From positions 14,712,001-14,776,000 of the forward strand of contig CM048560.1 in the NCBI GenBank assembly GCA_026413225.1: a DNA stretch of 64,000 nt, read 5' to 3'. Source of the DNA: Otis tarda. Its lineage: Eukaryota; Chordata; Aves; Otidiformes; Otididae. The translations under genes and the position numbers were made by a program. The notes under the pieces are model-generated. The model was not told the DNA's origin. It ran no database searches and saw nothing but the letters and a program-made list of their open reading frames with translations. Positions 24,987 to 35,110 of this stretch are shown here, one piece after another (within the stretch, counting starts at the first letter, position 1; each line of letters opens with the position of its first letter).

Positions 24987-27900
24987 CTAGAAAACACAGG
25001 ACAGTGTTGCTCAGCATCTTCTACCCAATCCTAACATAATCAATTAAATGCACACCAAGAATTCCATCTTTTCTTAAGCATACTGCAAAGGTCGATGTCC
25101 TGACTTTTGGGGAAAAAGGCCATTCCCATACCACAAAACTATGTTTACAGGAATATGCGAGTTTTCTCTCCTAGATACAACTGTGGCTGCCAAACACTTG
25201 GCAGTTGAAGCTCAGGTTTTGGCCAGTGTAGCCCAAAGCAGTATCAACATCATCACAAGTTCCCAAATGCTATGTACCAAATAACACATCCATGAAGGAA
25301 GCACTGCTTTTCCCCCCCATCAGGCAGAAGTACACCTCAACCATTCTGAAACATGCAATGCTCACACAAAATGAGTCACTCAATTGTTTAGGCCCATTCA
25401 CTGCAGAGCTATGCATGCCATCCAGGAGAAAGATGATACGTTAGACTGACGTGGCCCACAGTGAAACACAGTAAAAGAGAACTATCATCTACAATATACA
25501 CCAGAAGTTCATCTAAGTCATTCCCTGCACCTGTGTGATGTATATTCTTTACACAACATGTTACACCCCCCTTGAAGATTCTTTTGATTACTCAAGAAAA
25601 AAAGATATATTATATACTTCATGCATTCACTTCAACAGTCGAAAATGACTGTATCACTCCAAGTGCCCAGTTTACTTAATCCAGATTAAAGCGTCATAAC
25701 TGTAAATAGAACACAAGACAGCAATTCAAACTACAGTTATTAGATTCTGATACTCAAACCTATATAGCTAGTGAGCAATGAGAAGTCTGAGACTATAAGC
25801 TAGCTAGCAGGCCTCTTTTTAGTGATTAAGGACCTCATGTAATAAAAACAGAGCAACTGAGACATACCTTTCCTTTTTTTTAAAAAAAAAGCAAACATTT
25901 TATATAATAGGGCAGTTTTTAAAAGTATGCATGAAGAAATCAACTACTTGAAAATATACAGAATTTCTTCAAGAAACTGATTTTTTTTTAAATCTAATTA
26001 TTTCATATGTATTCACAAGATGACTGAGTTTCAACATGTTCTAACACTTTCAGAATTTAAAGCATACTGCTCTTCTGACTGCATATCTTGAGTTGTGCAA
26101 ACCTCACATTTACTCTATGTAAACCAAGTTCTCAAATAGTATTTGTAATTTTTTCCATCTCCATTTTGAGTTTTATTTTTTCCTCTTTTTTTTTTGTGTT
26201 AACTTCTCGTGACTCAACACATAAATAAAATCAAGATTGAACATTCAACATTTTGAGGAACAAAAGTGTTTTAAATCAAATCAAAGCATATAACACAATT
26301 AAATTATAATAGCTTCAAATTTAGCAGCCTCATTAGCAAGTAACTCTTAGATTATAAAACATTATAAGCAAGTATTCCTTTTACTTTATACTTGCCTTGG
26401 CCACACGCAGTCCCCAAAGCTCAAAAGCCCTTTTTAAATTCAAAGACAATTCCCAGACTATAGTACTTAACTTCTACTATTACTCTTCTACAAATGGGTT
26501 TAAAAATATAACTAACATTTACTTTTCTGTGTAAGAGATAAACCAGCCAGACAATAGTTAATATATTTCTCAAATCTGTATCGACATGACTGATAATGAC
26601 AAAAAAAAAGCCAATTTTCCAAACAGAAGGGTCGTATGTCATAATCCCAGTTCTATGTCACTTTTTTGAAGTATAATTGAATATATCACAAACATGCTGT
26701 GTAACTGATCAGCATATATATAGTTGGTACAAAATCTTAAGAAAGCATCAGGTCAAACAAATATCCTGGGTAAGTTAATTTCACACAGGTAAATCCCTGC
26801 CCACTTCCAACGGCTATCCAGTCACAACAAAAGCAGTGCCAAAAGAGCATTAAAACTGCTGATACAACTCTTTGGACTCAAATCTTGCTCCCTACAGATT
26901 CCCAAAGCACCCCAAAGAAAAGATAACAGCCAAGGAAAGGAGAGATGAACGTTCTCAGTCATTTTAACATCTATAGGTAAAGCACTTCCCAACTTTAAAA
27001 ACATCAGTTTATCAAGCACAATTAACAGTTACCAGAGAACATATGGGACAAATGTTTCACATGACCTTCCACAAAACATGACTGGAGCTAGCATTAGACT
27101 GCTCCCCAAAGTGCATACACCAATTAGTGAAAAATTCCATTTTCCATTCTTATTAGTATCTTGAGATAATTACAGATAATATCCAGTTTACTCCTCCTGT
27201 ATTTAACAGCTTTCTTCAGAAAATCATCATACTTTTTATTTATCCCCACTACTTCTGTGCACAAATGGATTGTTTCCTTTCAAAAGCCAAGTAAGTCCAT
27301 TTTTACAAGGCAAAGAGCACACCTTTTTGACACTTCTGTGCTCTTCCTTGTCTGTATTTTAATCAATTCCTCTGTTACACCTGTCTTACCTTCTTTCTTA
27401 TATTATATTCACAATATAACTTCTACCATCAACAAAGAGAAGTAGTTATGGCATCTGAAGTGTCTTTATTTTATTGTCTGGCTAGTATGAGAAAACGTGG
27501 TTCCAAAATTGCACTACGTGCTTACAACATATTTCATGAACACTCAAATTCTCCTAAGATTCTAAGTCATTCACAGTTGAGAATGAAAGGGACACTGAAG
27601 TAATTTACTTATCCCGATGCGAGAATGTCAGAATTTAAGGTATTCAGTCAAACTATTAAATACATTCCTGAAGTTCTAATCAGTTAACACTTTGTCCTCC
27701 CAGGCAACAGAGAAACATTCGTACCAGTATCTATTTCTGATTGGGATTAGCTCCTACAGAAGTACTTTAATAACCACGCTTTCCTCCTGATTCACAGAGT
27801 GGTTTTAAGTTTGCCTCCAACACCGCACGAACACGTGGAGCCAGATGGGTCCAGAATCTACGTAACTGACTTCTTACAGCTCCTCCTAGAAGCAAGCTTG

Positions 27901-28390
27901 CTCAGAATCATAATACAAGTACATTTGACAGAGCAGCTACTGTATCTACAGGTTAGCCCTACTATGTAAGAACTAGTCCAAACCCAGCAGGACCAATACT
28001 GAATCTGAGCCAAAGAGCTTTACTAGACAACACCTGGCTTATCAAGCAGTTAACACAGATTAGCTTCAGGTGAAGAGGCAGATACGCAATATAGCTATAA
28101 AGTCCCTGAACAAATGTGGAGACTTAACTGTATGCACTAGAAAACTTCCATATTTCTACCACTGAAATAAATTTCTTGTATACATTCATTAACACAACCT
28201 AAAGTTCACTTGTCCCATAAATCTTTGCATTATCATTATTTTTTAGTCTGTTTCTATGAAGTACTGATCTAACTGCTGCAATAGATTTGAATACAAAAGT
28301 GAAATAAACAGTAAATTAACAGCCATTTGGAAACTCTTTCCTTGTTATTGCTAATACGATAAATTCGTAACTGAACTTGACAAATAAAAA

Positions 28391-28410
28391 GCAAAGCAAA
28401 GCAAAGCAAA
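28391..28410. repeat. (GCAAA)4 microsatellite
   Basis: Four exact GCAAA units, 436 bp downstream of PTBP2 exon 2 in transcript order. Confidence 0.95.
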
Positions 28411-28845
28411 CACCCACTTCTCTGTCTACATAACAAATTCTACCTCCTGTATTTTTGTGTCCTATTACAGACTTTTTTAACTTCAGTGGTAACTTTTGAA
28501 AAAAGGATGGAGGGGGGAAAACAGTGAGGAAAACATGTCTGTAACAGGTACCATGCAACAACAAGAAAGTGTTTTGAAAAAAAATCTGCAAAATTAAGCT
28601 TTAAAATAACAAGCTGACACCACATTAATTTAGAACCACTGTTTACAGTTCAGTACCTAGAGAAGTCTTGTGTGTAGAGCCTCCAGTTTACCTCTAGAGA
28701 TTTTTGGTTAATAAAACATATACTGCTGACTAAGTATCAGCTGACAATGACTAGTTAAAATCTTACAACTTTCAATTATTAATGTTCAAAGTAGTTAATT
28801 TTGTATCAACAATTTACCCCCTTATTTGCTAAGTGTACATCCTAC

Positions 28846-28876
28846 CTTCACACCAACTGCAACATCAGTGACAATG
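28846..28876 (-). CDS. PTBP2: PTBP2 coding exon 2 (31 nt micro-exon)
   Basis: The minus-strand sequence begins with C, completing Gly3, and then encodes IVTDVAVGVK. The acceptor is a T-rich tract ending ttttttacag (complement of 28877 onward) and the donor is GTAGG at 28841-28845. Exon length 31 nt and exit phase 0 match the family pattern, where a short second exon carries this N-terminal peptide. Lys13, with Arg14 in the next exon, forms the first basic part of the PTB-type nuclear localisation signal. It is too short to find by ORF length; it was located by matching the expected peptide between exons 1 and 3. Confidence 0.92.
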
Positions 28877-30500
28877 CTGTAAAAAAAGACAAAAAAAACC
28901 ACAAGTCAACCAATTTATCCTCACAAAATCAACTTTTCAATGTATTGCAATGCCAAAATAACAAGGAATCGAAACAGACAACAACTTCAAAGAACACAGT
29001 AGGACTCAGGGGAAGTACAAGAGAAAGCTAAAAAAGCCACTGAGCTCCCTCAGCTCACAGGCTTCTCTAAAACCATCCAAAGTTTCACGAAAATTTTACT
29101 CCAAACCAGCACTGCCAGGAAATTTATTTAGGAAACTAGGGTTGCTGGACTACATGAGACCATAGGGTGAAAATAAAAGAATTTACGAGTAAGTACAGAA
29201 CTTTTCTCACACATCTCTATTAATCAGACAACATAGACAACAAGTTCAGCAACATAACCTACTCTACAGATCTTCTTACAGCAGAAAGAACGAACACATT
29301 TTTTGAAATTAGCTTGAAAAAAAAGAATGCACTGGCAGGTACACCTATGTGAAATTTAACTAAATTTAATCAGGTATACCTATATGAAACTTTGCAACAA
29401 GTATGTCAAGGTACATCTTTTTCTTAGAGGATGTGACATCAGAGTGTGTAACACAATCTCAAAAGAAATCTAAGTTCACATAAAAAGAAACTGAAAGCAA
29501 AACATTAATATATGAAAGTATTCCACAAAATGACAAGACTTCTCAGACAGGATTTGTAACTCCCAACATTGTAATCAAAACTAACCATAACAAGCCTTTA
29601 AAACTCTTACAAGTGAAAGGTTACATGCTTAAAACATACCAAAGAGCTTGCTGCTCTGTTCGAAGCAGAGTAAACAATTTAATAGGAAATTCGGAAGATG
29701 TTGTATTCACACTGACGAAGGCTACAACCACTAGCCTCATTTTCCAGGACCAAGAGAAAGAAGGCCTTGTGTATAGTGACTGCCCACCCCAGCTCCTGGC
29801 CAGGACGGAGGGCCCTGGCTGGCCCGTATGTCCGACTCCTTCAAAACCTTCCCTTCTTTGGCTTTTACAGGCAGTCTCCAGTACATACAAATGCATCTTT
29901 CTACCTGGGGGTGGGGGTGGGGGGTGGAAGGCCAGAGGGCTTATTAGTCAGTTTCTGAAAACAAAAGAGCTCGACATCTGGCTCCTGCTGGTATTGCTCC
30001 TCCTCTCCAGCCAGCACCAAAACAAACCAGAGCCCTACAGTGCGCCTCTCCTCGCCCCACGGCTGGGAGGGTGGGGAGAAGGCAAAGGCAGGGGAGAAGG
30101 AAAGAAGAGGCTTTGGAGGGGACGGAGGGGGGTAGGTCGCGCTCCCTCTTTAAAGCGAGATCCGTCGTCTCGGGCACTACCCTTAGTAGGGGGCGGCCCA
30201 AAGCCCTCAGCAGTTTAAACGGAAGATCCCACTGAGGGGCCCTTCTTACGGAGAGGCTGAGACCCCTCTTCCCCCTCACCCCCGTACCGGGCCTCACGCT
30301 TCAACTGTCCCATGGCGGGAAAGCCGCCTGTCCCCACCGCCGCCGGGGCAGCGGCCGCTCCCCACACCCTCGGAAACGCCCGCCCGCCGAAAGCCAGCCG
30401 CAGCGGGAAGCGATCCCCCGGCACCGGGACAGGTCCCACCACCGACCGACGGCACAACCACGGCAGCACCTTCATCCCCACCGCCCCAGTCATTACTCAC
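28877..30500 (-). other. PTBP2: PTBP2 intron 1 (1.6 kb, GC-rich at its 5' end)
   Basis: Phase-2 intron. Its first few hundred bases (about 30060-30500) belong to the CpG island. A G-rich segment on the plus strand (29906-29927, runs of 5-6 G separated by single T) could form a G-quadruplex on the template strand. The 201-codon plus-strand open frame 29613-30218 has low-complexity GC-driven composition and is not supported as a gene. Confidence 0.9.
29906..29927 (+). other. G-quadruplex-type G-run cluster
   Basis: Plus strand has runs of 5, 5 and 6 G separated by single T, then GG, close to four G-tracts with very short loops. In PTBP2 intron 1, on the template strand. Another G-rich stretch lies at 30107-30133. 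Confidence 0.5.
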
Positions 30501-30508
30501 CCGTCCAT
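30501..30508 (-). CDS. PTBP2: PTBP2 coding exon 1 (initiator, 8 coding nt)
   Basis: Read on the minus strand, the sequence is ATGGACGG followed directly by the donor GTGAGT (complement of 30495-30500). It encodes Met-Asp and the first two bases of Gly3. The start context gcaATGG has G at -3 and G at +4, a good Kozak context. A tiny coding first exon of this form is the known organisation of the PTBP family, which supports this start over other ATGs in the CpG island. The exon extends upstream as 5' UTR into the CpG island; its 5' end cannot be fixed. Two further ATGs lie upstream on this strand, at 30665 and 30684. Both are out of frame with the main start and both are embedded in NRF1-like motifs, so they may lie in promoter rather than transcript. 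Confidence 0.93.
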
Positions 30509-30580
30509 TGCCGAGCAGGACAAAGCGCGGACAAGCGGGACTGACAGACGCGCAGGCAACGCGTACGGCGAGGCTGTGAG

Positions 30581-30591
30581 AAAATGGCGGC
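30581..30591 (+). promoter_or_regulatory. YY1-type site AAAATGGCGGC
   Basis: Close to the core YY1 consensus (AAnATGGCGGC), lying 73-83 bp upstream of the PTBP2 start codon. In the transcript sense it reads GCCGCCATTTT, a typical arrangement just downstream of the start sites of TATA-less CpG-island genes. This suggests transcription starts near or just above 30,600. Confidence 0.6.
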
Positions 30592-30661
30592 CTGGCCTGC
30601 ACGGAAACCGCCGAACGTTGCCGAGTGCCGGATTCCGATCCTCGTCCGTCGCGGCTGCAGA

Positions 30662-30688
30662 GCATGCGCCAGCCGCCTGGGCATGCGC
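30662..30688. promoter_or_regulatory. Paired NRF1-like motifs
   Basis: Two copies of the palindromic core GCATGCGC, 19 bp apart (30662-30669 and 30681-30688), followed at once by an E2F-like TTGGCGCC. NRF1 sites of this form are common in CpG-island promoters. Binding is inferred from motif only. Confidence 0.5.
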
Positions 30689-30841
30689 CGTTGGCGCCGC
30701 TGAAGTTTTTGCCATCAGCTGCCCGGCCCGAGCCGGCCCGTGGGGAGGCGCGAGCCTGCCCCGCTTGGGGTGGGAAGCGGGGCGCGGCGGGGCGGGGTAC
30801 GGCCGTGGGTTCCTCACCCCCCGCCCCGGGACCCGCGGCAT

Positions 30842-30961
30842 GGCACGGCACGGCACGGCATGGCGGGGCGGGGCGGGGGTTCCGCTTCTCCTGTCCCAAC
30901 GCGTTGCTCCAAGAGAGTGTGCGTGCGAGGGAGGGAGGGAGGGAGGGAGAGAGAGAGAGAG
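30842..30961. repeat. Short GC-rich tandem tracts in the promoter: (GGCAC)n, GC boxes, (GGGA)n(GA)n
   Basis: GGCAC is repeated at 30842-30861, followed by overlapping GC boxes at 30865-30879 and a (GAGG)n-(GA)n purine tract at about 30927-30961. Upstream of PTBP2 in transcript orientation. Such purine tracts bind GAGA-type factors and can vary in length between individuals. Confidence 0.7.
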
Positions 30962-31260
30962 GTCGCCTGAGAGGAGCTCGGCTCAGGGTCGTGCCCAAGG
31001 GGAGCGCCTGAGGCCACTGGGGCCGGTGGGGACAGACCCGCTGCGGGGGCTCCTCCGTCCGGCGGCGGTCTCTGCCGCCCCGCTCGGGGCCGCAGCGGAC
31101 CCGCCTGGCCGCACCTGTTGAGCGGAGAGACTTCCCGCACTCGGTGCCAGCGCTTCCTTGCGCCGGGAGCGGGTCCCCTTTCCCACGTGGAAAACGCTCA
31201 GAGGCCGCGCCAGGCCCGGGAGGCTCCGCGCACCCTGTCCCCGTCGGAGGGCCCAGCCCT

Positions 31261-34039
31261 GGGAGGGGGCCCTGTGCTCATCGCTCCGTGCCTTCCGCTA
31301 CACAGTCGTTTATGGAAAAACAACCTGTTGACTGCATAGCTGACCACTAATCCTGTTTCAAAAATTATTAAGATGAATGCAGAAGTTAACTATTGCAGTG
31401 AGTTAGGCTGTTTCTTCACAGAAATTGGTGTAGCCGTGGTTCTCTGTAAACTTATGTATCAGGGCACAAACTATTTGCTCTACATGGCCATCAGGAAAGA
31501 TGCTTTCCCCCCCACTATTTTTTTTTTTTTTGCCACGTCTCTTATTTCATCACAAATCTTACAATGTTTGATACAGAGTTTCTAGAGAGAGCTGTTCATG
31601 GGACAATCCTGGATTGCATTTGAACAAAAAGTCAAACTAAAGATTTTACATGTATGAAGGAAAATTTTAAAATGTGATACAAATGTTCCTAAAAGATTCC
31701 AAACCCAGAAGAATATTTAAAAGCATTGAAAACATCTTCTGTATTTTCTATATTTTGATCTGGAAATACCGTTTTCAAAAATACATTTTGAGAAGGTAGC
31801 CCATTACTTGGTTGCACTTTTATTTTTTCAGGTTAGTGTAAGTCCCTTGGAGTCCATCACTGAAACTATTGCAATGAAGCTTGATAAAGAATTTAAAATC
31901 ATATCTCCATAACAAGAACGTTTTTCACTATGCTTTACTACCCCTGTCTCCCCTTCCTCTAACTGACCCCATGAGTAACCCAGTAACTAAGTTTACAATT
32001 AGGAGTACATGCACTTTCTCATTCTACTCTGTGACTTTTTGTTGTTCTGTTCCAGAAAAGTCACTCTGGTTCTCTGCAACAACTAATTCACTAGGTGGAA
32101 AATAACTAATATTGCTTGTCCTAAACGCCAATATCATTCAGATATCTGCAACTGCCTTCTCTTTCAGCAGCTGTCTTCGGCACACATCACTGACCACTAG
32201 ACTAAATGATTTATTATTCTAATTTTTATAAAAACTCTCTTAAAGGTTTCATTTGCTTAGATTGTATATAAAGTTCATCATCCCAAATACTGTTCTTTAC
32301 TTTTTTGCTTTCAACATTACTATATTTTTTTTTAAGAAAAAGTATCTGGTTGTAGCATTCTTTACTGATTACATGTGTTAAAGAAGTACTATGCTTGAAA
32401 GTCACATCGAGGACTTCAAAGATTTAGAATTACTTATAGCCATCTCTATAAATCCAGTGCATTCTTATAGATTTACTCCATATATATATATCATTCCTGT
32501 AGATTCTGGCACGTTCAGTAGGCTTTGCACCATTGGAGGTTGGGATTATAGTTGGTTTCTCTCATTTGACACTGCCTTCACTCCTGTTTGTTGCCACATT
32601 GTATTAGGGATTTTTTTTGTCTTCCCCCCCTCCGCCCCCTTTAAATCTAAATACATCTTCTCTGTTTTTGTATTGGTAGTACTGATCCTTCTACTTCTTA
32701 GCAATTAGTAGAAAATCTGTCTTTCTGTCTGACTTACCTATCTTACTGCCTGTCTTGCTTACCGCCTTTGCCTTTATGATAATGCCATCTTCAAACCCCT
32801 GTTTCTCGTCTCTTTTGTAATATTCCTTTTTTCTCTTTTCATGACACCTACCAGAATCCATCTGATTAAATGAGCTAATACTCATTCGGTTTATGCTCTG
32901 AGTTAGAAGCTCTTCCATATAAGGGAGGCTGAGGAGCGCATGTCGAGTGTTTATAGCAGAAAAAAACCCACTGGAACCGAGTTTGCAATTCTTGGTGAAA
33001 TAATGGATATTACTTTGTGGAGCAAAACTCTGGTCCCCCTGAAACCATCCATAAAAGTGATAATTAGTCAATCAAGATTTTACCTAGAGCATTTAATTTT
33101 AGAAGGGAAAAAAAGATACCAACAATCTGCATATTAGTAATAAAATGCTATAGCATCCTCTTGCGCGTTTGTTTGTTCAGCGTGGTATTCCACTTTTCTC
33201 TTCATGTAGCTTTGCATTTTCATACTATTAGATTATTTTTAATATACTTTTGAATGCCTTGTAAAATGTCTACCATATTTTGGACATTGTGATACTATAA
33301 ACAATGACTTGGTCATCTGTTTTCCCTGTTGCTAGAGTCTTTGGTTTGTCTTTCTCATGTTTTAGAAGGTCAGAAAAAAAAAAAAAACTGTTGCCAAATA
33401 CACTGCCCTTTCCTTAGGACCTGTCAACTTTCTGCTGAACTCCTGCATCAGATATTTCACAAGGTGGCTAAAATGTCCAATAATAGGCAACCATTCAGTA
33501 AAACACCTCTAGCACCACACCTGTCCCCATTTAGTGGTTATATTATGAAACGTGAGGGCTTGTATCTCTATCCATTTAATTCTAACCAAAATGTAAGTGT
33601 AGATATTATTATTAGCTGTAAAAAAGTTCCATACTTTTAAGTTCCTAGTAATCTTATTGCTGTAACAGTATTTTGTTTTCCAAAATAATTTCCTTTGATC
33701 ATTGATATATTTATATGTTTCACTTTCACTGGTTGTTTCCTTTTTATTTCCAGAACAGCTAATAAATAATCTATATAGTTCAGCAGCAGTATGAGTAGTT
33801 ACTGGTGTATGCTTAGTGAAAGATTGTAGGAATCAGGAAGCACACAAAGATATTTTCTGCAGTACATTGTCCCAAATTGAGTCCCTGGAGCTGCTGGGAA
33901 AAAATAGCATCCACTCTCCGAGAATATCTTGTCCAAGAATTTAACATCTTGTCCAAGAAATTGACATCTGCAGCATTCTAGGGCAACAAGTTATGCAATT
34001 AAAGAAATCATTTTGTGAAAAATATTTTCTTTTTCTATT
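31261..34039. other. Upstream flank of the PTBP2 promoter, no gene recognised
   Basis: The composition falls abruptly from GC-rich to AT-rich after about 31,270. I see open frames up to 126 codons (for example minus strand 32691-33071) but none matches a known family, and length alone is within chance for this base composition. Apart from the 20-bp duplication at 33926, I see no repeat I can name. Confidence 0.6.
33926..33965. repeat. 20-bp tandem duplication (2 copies)
   Basis: atcttgtccaagaatttaac is followed by a second copy differing at two positions (atcttgtccaagaaattgac). Intergenic. Confidence 0.9.
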
Positions 34040-35110
34040 TACTCAGGCCCACTGCCTGATAATTTCCTTCAATGTCCATCAGTTCTTTTCTTAAAAAAAA
34101 CCAGATGGCTAATTTTCCCTGTTCACCTAACCGTGCCGTTTATGAATGTGTATACCTTCATCATATCATCTTCAGTTATATATCAAGAGTCCTGGTAAAT
34201 TTAATGTCTCCTCTATTACAAGTCATTCCATATTTTCAATAATTTGTTTTGCTGTTTTCTAAACCTTCCCTAATCCTATTTTAGAAGACCATAATGGTCC
34301 TCATTATTCAAGTTACAAATCCAATGGCTTTGTTTAGGTGCATAATAAATGCTTTCTGATTTATTTCTGGTTTCATATATATATATATTTTTTTTTTTTT
34401 TTAAATACCAGTCTCATTTGCACATTTGAACACTGCTAAGCCATGAGCTGATGTTTTCACAGAACTCCCCGCATGGGTCATTCATTTAGATTCCAGGATT
34501 TTGCATGTATAGTTTGGCTTGTTTTCTCCCTTACATATTACTTCCATTTTTCAACAAAGAATTTAACTTGCTCTTTTGTCATTCAGTCACACAGCATCAT
34601 GAGAGCTTTCCACAATTCTTCACAGTCAGCTTTTGTTTTTATTACCATGAATAATTCAGCATCATCAGCAAACTTGGTCACCTCAATAATCACTCTTTTT
34701 TCCAGATCAGTTAAGAATATGCTGAACAGCACAGATCTCTGTGGTACACTACCAGTGACCTCCCTCTACTGTAAAAAAAAACCAACAGATAGGTTTTTTT
34801 TTTTTGCCCTTGATTTAATATCTTTTAATAATCTAGTATTAGTAACTAATAATTAATACATTCTTAATATGTCAAAGAAGGTACTTGTTAATCCTGTATC
34901 AGCTTAGTTTCTCTCAAGAGCTTTGGGCAGAGAATTTCAACTTTTTTTTTTCTTTCAGTTATATCATGTTGTTTCAATCAGACTATGCTAAAATTCAAAC
35001 TTAGTGGCTCCTTCAAAGAATATGATACTTTTGCTATTAGATGCTCTTACACAGTAACAACTCTTCATTTGTCCCTATCACCAAACTAAATAGCCCTGTC
35101 TCTTTAGTTT
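34040..35110 (-). mobile_element. Ancient CR1-type LINE, 3' part with RT motif
   Basis: Translating the minus strand near 34650-34790 gives VTGSVPQRSVLFSIF, then TDLEKRVIIEVTKFADDAEL. This is the CR1-group reverse transcriptase core, including the GxPQxSVL block and the F-A-D-D catalytic motif. Flanking plus-strand text (for example cacagtcagcttttgttttt, cagcatcatcagcaaacttgg, cagcttagtttctctcaaga) fits the antisense of an old amniote CR1 family. It carries frame breaks and an inserted AT/T tract (34375-34403) and cannot be functional. Boundaries are approximate: the RT core is sure, while the outer 300 bp on each side are supported only by weaker similarity. Divergence far exceeds the other CR1 copies here. 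Confidence 0.8.
34375..34403. repeat. (AT)n plus poly(T) tract
   Basis: A run of about seven AT/TA units followed by about 16 T, inside the ancient CR1 copy, which it interrupts. Confidence 0.9.

Larger units (their letters stand above)
16270..28845 (-). other. PTBP2: PTBP2 intron 2 (about 12.6 kb)
   Basis: Phase-0 intron. Main contents are an ERVL-like solo LTR in the opposite orientation to the gene (23468-24095), an exon-like interval with good splice sites (24833-24986), a perfect 16-bp tandem duplication (22212-22243), an (AAAT)n-type tract at about 17,110-17,129 and a (GCAAA)4 tract (28391-28410). The remainder is AT-rich with no recognisable gene. Confidence 0.93.
1..30700 (-). other. 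PTBP2: PTBP2 gene, 5' portion (exons 1-5; gene continues past position 1)
   Basis: Five minus-strand exons with GT/AG splice sites join into one open frame of 432 nt (144 codons) that matches the N-terminus of PTBP2 (nPTB/brPTB). This protein is a nuclear RNA-binding splicing regulator that replaces PTBP1 during neuronal differentiation. What is seen: start MDGIVTDVAVGVK, basic patches at residues 13-14 and 45-48 (KKFK) consistent with the bipartite nuclear localisation signal of PTB proteins, and RRM1 from about residue 59 with RNP2-like VLHIRKL (60-66) and RNP1-like GKNQAFLEL (93-101). Intron phases in order are 2, 0, 1, 0, 0. Residues such as [20 protein letters not shown] favour PTBP2 over PTBP1 or PTBP3. 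Exon 6 onward (RRM2-4) was not found in positions 1-3032, so the gene runs off the left edge. The 5' boundary is approximate because the transcription start is not visible. Confidence 0.96.
30060..31260. promoter_or_regulatory. PTBP2: CpG-island promoter of PTBP2
   Basis: About 1.2 kb of sharply GC- and CpG-rich sequence in an otherwise AT-rich window, spanning coding exon 1. No TATA box is seen at a useful distance from the start codon, as is usual for broadly used CpG-island promoters. Visible elements are a YY1-type site (30581-30591), two NRF1-like GCATGCGC cores (30662-30669 and 30681-30688), an E2F-like TTGGCGCC (30691-30698), GC boxes (30789-30797, 30865-30879) and a CACGTG E-box (31184-31189). 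The dense overlapping open frames here on both strands come from the lack of stop codons in GC-rich DNA. Divergent transcription from the plus-strand side is possible but not shown. Confidence 0.88.

Noticed and set aside
30294-31186. Many overlapping open frames of 60-269 codons on both strands across the CpG island
   Set aside because: They arise from the scarcity of stop codons in GC-rich DNA, overlap each other in several frames, are Pro/Arg/Gly/Ala-rich without domains, and coincide with the promoter of PTBP2.
32691-33071. 126-codon minus-strand open frame that looks mildly protein-like
   Set aside because: No recognisable domain, basic low-complexity C-terminal half, and no splice or poly(A) signal pattern; not enough to call a gene or pseudogene.
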